The notes under the pieces were generated by a model. The model did not search any database, was not told the origin of the DNA, and worked only from the letters and a program-made list of their open reading frames with translations. Position numbers and translations under genes: made by a program. Shown piece by piece: positions 62,141 to 64,000 of a DNA stretch of 64,000 bases. Where the stretch lies: the NCBI RefSeq assembly GCF_014204815.1, contig NZ_JACHMC010000001.1, positions 2,170,001 through 2,234,000 of the forward strand. The letters are read 5' to 3'. Origin of the DNA: Micrococcus flavus (lineage in GTDB: Bacteria > Actinomycetota > Actinomycetes > Actinomycetales > Micrococcaceae). The number at the start of each line of letters is the position of its first letter. Position 1 is the first letter of the stretch.

Positions 62141-62920
62141 TCAGCCGAAGCGGCCGGAGACGTAGTCCTCGGTCTGCTGGTTCGAGGGGTTGTTGAAGAT
62201 GGTGTTCGTCTCGTCGAACTCGATGAGCTTGCCGGGCTCGCCGACGCCCTGGATGTTGAAGAACGCGGTCTTGTCCGCCACGCGCGCGGCCTGCTGCATG
62301 TTGTGCGTGACGATGATGACCGTGTACTCCTCCTTGAGCTCGTTGATCAGGTCCTCGACCGCGAGGGTGGAGATCGGGTCGAGGGCCGAGCAGGGCTCGT
62401 CCATGAGGATCACGTTGGGCTCCACCGCGATGGAGCGGGCGATGCACAGGCGCTGCTGCTGGCCGCCGGAGAGGCCGGAGCCCGGCTTGTCGAGGCGGTC
62501 CTTGACCTCGTTCCACAGGTTGGCGCCACGCAGGGACTTCTCCACGATCTCGTCCGCGCGGGCCTTGTTCAGGCGCGTGCCATTGAGCTTGTAGCCGGCC
62601 AGGACGTTGTCCCGGATGGACATGGTGGGGAACGGGTTCGGCCGCTGGAAGACCATGCCGATCTGCGAGCGGACGCGGACCGGATCGACGTTGGACGCGT
62701 AGATGTTCTCGCCGTCGAGCAGCAGCTCGCCCTCCACGTGGGCGCCCGGGAGCACCTCGTGCATGCGGTTGATGCTGCGCAGGAACGTGGTCTTGCCGCA
62801 GCCCGAGGGGCCGATGAACGCGGTGACCGTGCGGGGGGCGATCTCGATGTTCACGCCCTCCACCGCCTTGAAGGTGCCGTAGTAGACGTCGACGTCGTTG
62901 GCCTGGATGCGCTTGGACAT
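62141..62920 (-). CDS. pstB: Phosphate ABC transporter ATPase
   Basis: A 259-residue ABC ATPase of the high-affinity phosphate system. Walker [16 protein letters not shown], the PstB-specific block [18 protein letters not shown], signature [14 protein letters not shown], Walker [14 protein letters not shown] and the H-loop [11 protein letters not shown] are all intact. It starts with the ATG at 62920, 50 bases after the pstA stop, and is the last gene of the pst unit. Phosphate limitation (PhoPR) is the usual inducer; no Pho box was looked for outside the window. Confidence 0.96.
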   Translation of the reverse strand: MSKRIQANDVDVYYGTFKAVEGVNIEIAPRTVTAFIGPSGCGKTTFLRSINRMHEVLPGAHVEGELLLDGENIYASNVDPVRVRSQIGMVFQRPNPFPTMSIRDNVLAGYKLNGTRLNKARADEIVEKSLRGANLWNEVKDRLDKPGSGLSGGQQQRLCIARSIAVEPNVILMDEPCSALDPISTLAVEDLINELKEEYTVIIVTHNMQQAARVADKTAFFNIQGVGEPGKLIEFDETNTIFNNPSNQQTEDYVSGRFG

Positions 62921-62970
62921 GGGTGCTTCGATTCCTTCGGGAGTCTCGGGTGAGGAGGGGCCGACGTCGG

Positions 62971-64000
62971 TCAGCGGCCGGACTTGGGGGCGAACGACTT
63001 GGCGATCACGCGGGCCAGCAGGTTCAGCGCCATGACGATCACCACGAGGACGAGGGCGGCGGCCCATGCGCGGGCGGTGGACGGGTCCGCCGCGGTCGGC
63101 GACGTGGGCGCGACCAGCTGGCGGTAGATGAACACCGGCAGGGCGGTCATCCAGTTGTCGAACGGGTCCCAGTTCACGTTGACGGCGAAGCCCGCGGTCA
63201 CCAGGATCGGCGCGGTCTCGCCGGCCACACGGGCGATCGCCAGCGTGACGCCCGAGGCGATGCCGGAGATGGCGGTCGGCAGGACGACCTTGGTGATGGT
63301 CTGCCACTTGCGCACGCCCAGGGCGTAGGCGCCCTCGCGCAGCTCGTTGGGGACGACGCGGAGCATCTCCTCCGTGGAGCGCACGACGACCGGGATCATC
63401 AGCACCGACAGGGCGATGGCCGCGGTGAAGCCCATCTGCACGTTCTGCAGGGCCTCCGGGCGGCTGCCCATGACCTGCTCGAGGACCCACGTGACGGCGG
63501 CATAGGCGAACAGGCCGGCCACGATCGAGGGGATGCCGGTCATGACGTCCACGAAGAAGATGATGGCCCGGGAGAACCAGCCGTCCCGCCCGTACTCCAC
63601 CAGGTAGATGGAGGTCAGCATGCCGATCGGCACCGAGATGATCGTGGCGAGCAGGGTGATGACGACCGTGCCGACCAGCGCGTGGCCGAAGCCGCCGGCC
63701 AGTCCGCCCGCCGGGGTGCCGGCGTCGAGCCAGTTGGAGTCGTCGACACCGGTGACGCCCTGCATGTCGTAGGCCATCACGTGCGGGTTGTTCACCAGGG
63801 TCGGCAGGCCCGTGGCCACCACGGACCACAGCACGGACACCAGCGGGGCCAGGGCGATGAGGAAGGCCAGCCAGACGAGGTTGCGCCACAGGCCGTCGGT
63901 GGCGCGGCGCCGGTTCTCCATGGCGCGGGTGGCCACGTACATGCCGAGCACGTAGAGGATCGCGGTGATCACGAGGAACGCGGCGATCGGGAAGCCCTCG
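62971..64000 (-). CDS. pstA: Phosphate ABC transporter permease PstA (5' end outside the window)
   Basis: The frame is open through the right edge, so the true start is beyond base 64000; at least 343 residues are inside. Six to seven membrane segments are seen, with an N-terminal extra helix ([16 protein letters not shown]) and the transport domain beginning near [20 protein letters not shown]. The ATPase-coupling loop is [20 protein letters not shown], and [12 protein letters not shown] is the PstA signature. A Thr/Pro/Ala-rich stretch precedes the last helix. pstC and pstS are expected just outside. Confidence 0.93.
   Translation of the reverse strand, partial: EGFPIAAFLVITAILYVLGMYVATRAMENRRRATDGLWRNLVWLAFLIALAPLVSVLWSVVATGLPTLVNNPHVMAYDMQGVTGVDDSNWLDAGTPAGGLAGGFGHALVGTVVITLLATIISVPIGMLTSIYLVEYGRDGWFSRAIIFFVDVMTGIPSIVAGLFAYAAVTWVLEQVMGSRPEALQNVQMGFTAAIALSVLMIPVVVRSTEEMLRVVPNELREGAYALGVRKWQTITKVVLPTAISGIASGVTLAIARVAGETAPILVTAGFAVNVNWDPFDNWMTALPVFIYRQLVAPTSPTAADPSTARAWAAALVLVVIVMALNLLARVIAKSFAPKSGR

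Overview
The window is a contiguous, very GC-rich actinobacterial chromosome segment. Gene content and protein style (DUF3151, Zincin-type metallopeptidase, DUF47-Pit pair, CGACGACGG-armed terminators, many leaderless starts) point to the Micrococcaceae, most likely Micrococcus luteus or a close relative. This is inference from family recognition; no database was searched. I read 58 protein-coding loci (including three broken ones), four tRNAs, one SAM riboswitch, about twenty hairpin terminators and several small repeats.

Layout. 1-3.7 kb: a histidine-use end (YjiH-type transporter, hutU) with a divergent IclR regulator. 3.8-15.9 kb: housekeeping and cell-surface genes (nitrilase, large catalase, purA, tdk, fba, lipoproteins) ending in a broken secreted lipase; a 32-base G run sits at 10980-11011. 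16.0-20.7 kb: a methionine operon with an S-box riboswitch, two PLP-dependent homocysteine-forming enzymes, and the pair mesX (DUF1852) + mesD, a folate-independent methionine synthase and its required partner. 20.8-23.0 kb: a small lower-GC island between two perfect 157-bp direct repeats made of the 3' end of a SpoU-type RNA methyltransferase gene; it carries a secreted phospholipase A2-like gene overlapping a small membrane-protein gene. 23.0-36.0 kb: corA, pyrE, nadE, an FMN monooxygenase, xth, a GH13 glucosidase, an amino-acid permease and a BCCT transporter. 36.2-36.6 kb: tRNA-Phe, tRNA-Asp, tRNA-Glu. 36.7-45.3 kb: stress and transport genes, then pta-ackA. 45.4-51.0 kb: a peptide ABC transporter (dppA-like, B, C and a fused D-F ATPase). 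51.1-59.2 kb: a broken GDPD, DUF445, an esterase, an aldolase-like PLP gene with a sugar-lactone oxidase, and sucrose phosphorylase, then tRNA-Lys. 59.5-64 kb: phosphate uptake by Pit with its DUF47 partner, then pstB and pstA, which runs off the right edge.

Regulation visible in the DNA: GTGA-N6-TCAC (CRP/GlxR-type) sites lie in front of hutU/iclR, the lipase, the NtaA-like/xth pair and nramp/pta, with a weaker one before the peptide-binding protein. This suggests one cAMP-type regulon for alternative carbon sources. At least thirteen genes have a TANNNT box six or seven bases before the start codon and are probably translated from leaderless mRNAs.

The most unusual items are the mesXD riboswitch operon, the repeat-flanked phospholipase/membrane-protein island, a two-member candidate small-RNA family (2911-3028 and 9665-9795), and two families of intergenic palindromic repeats.
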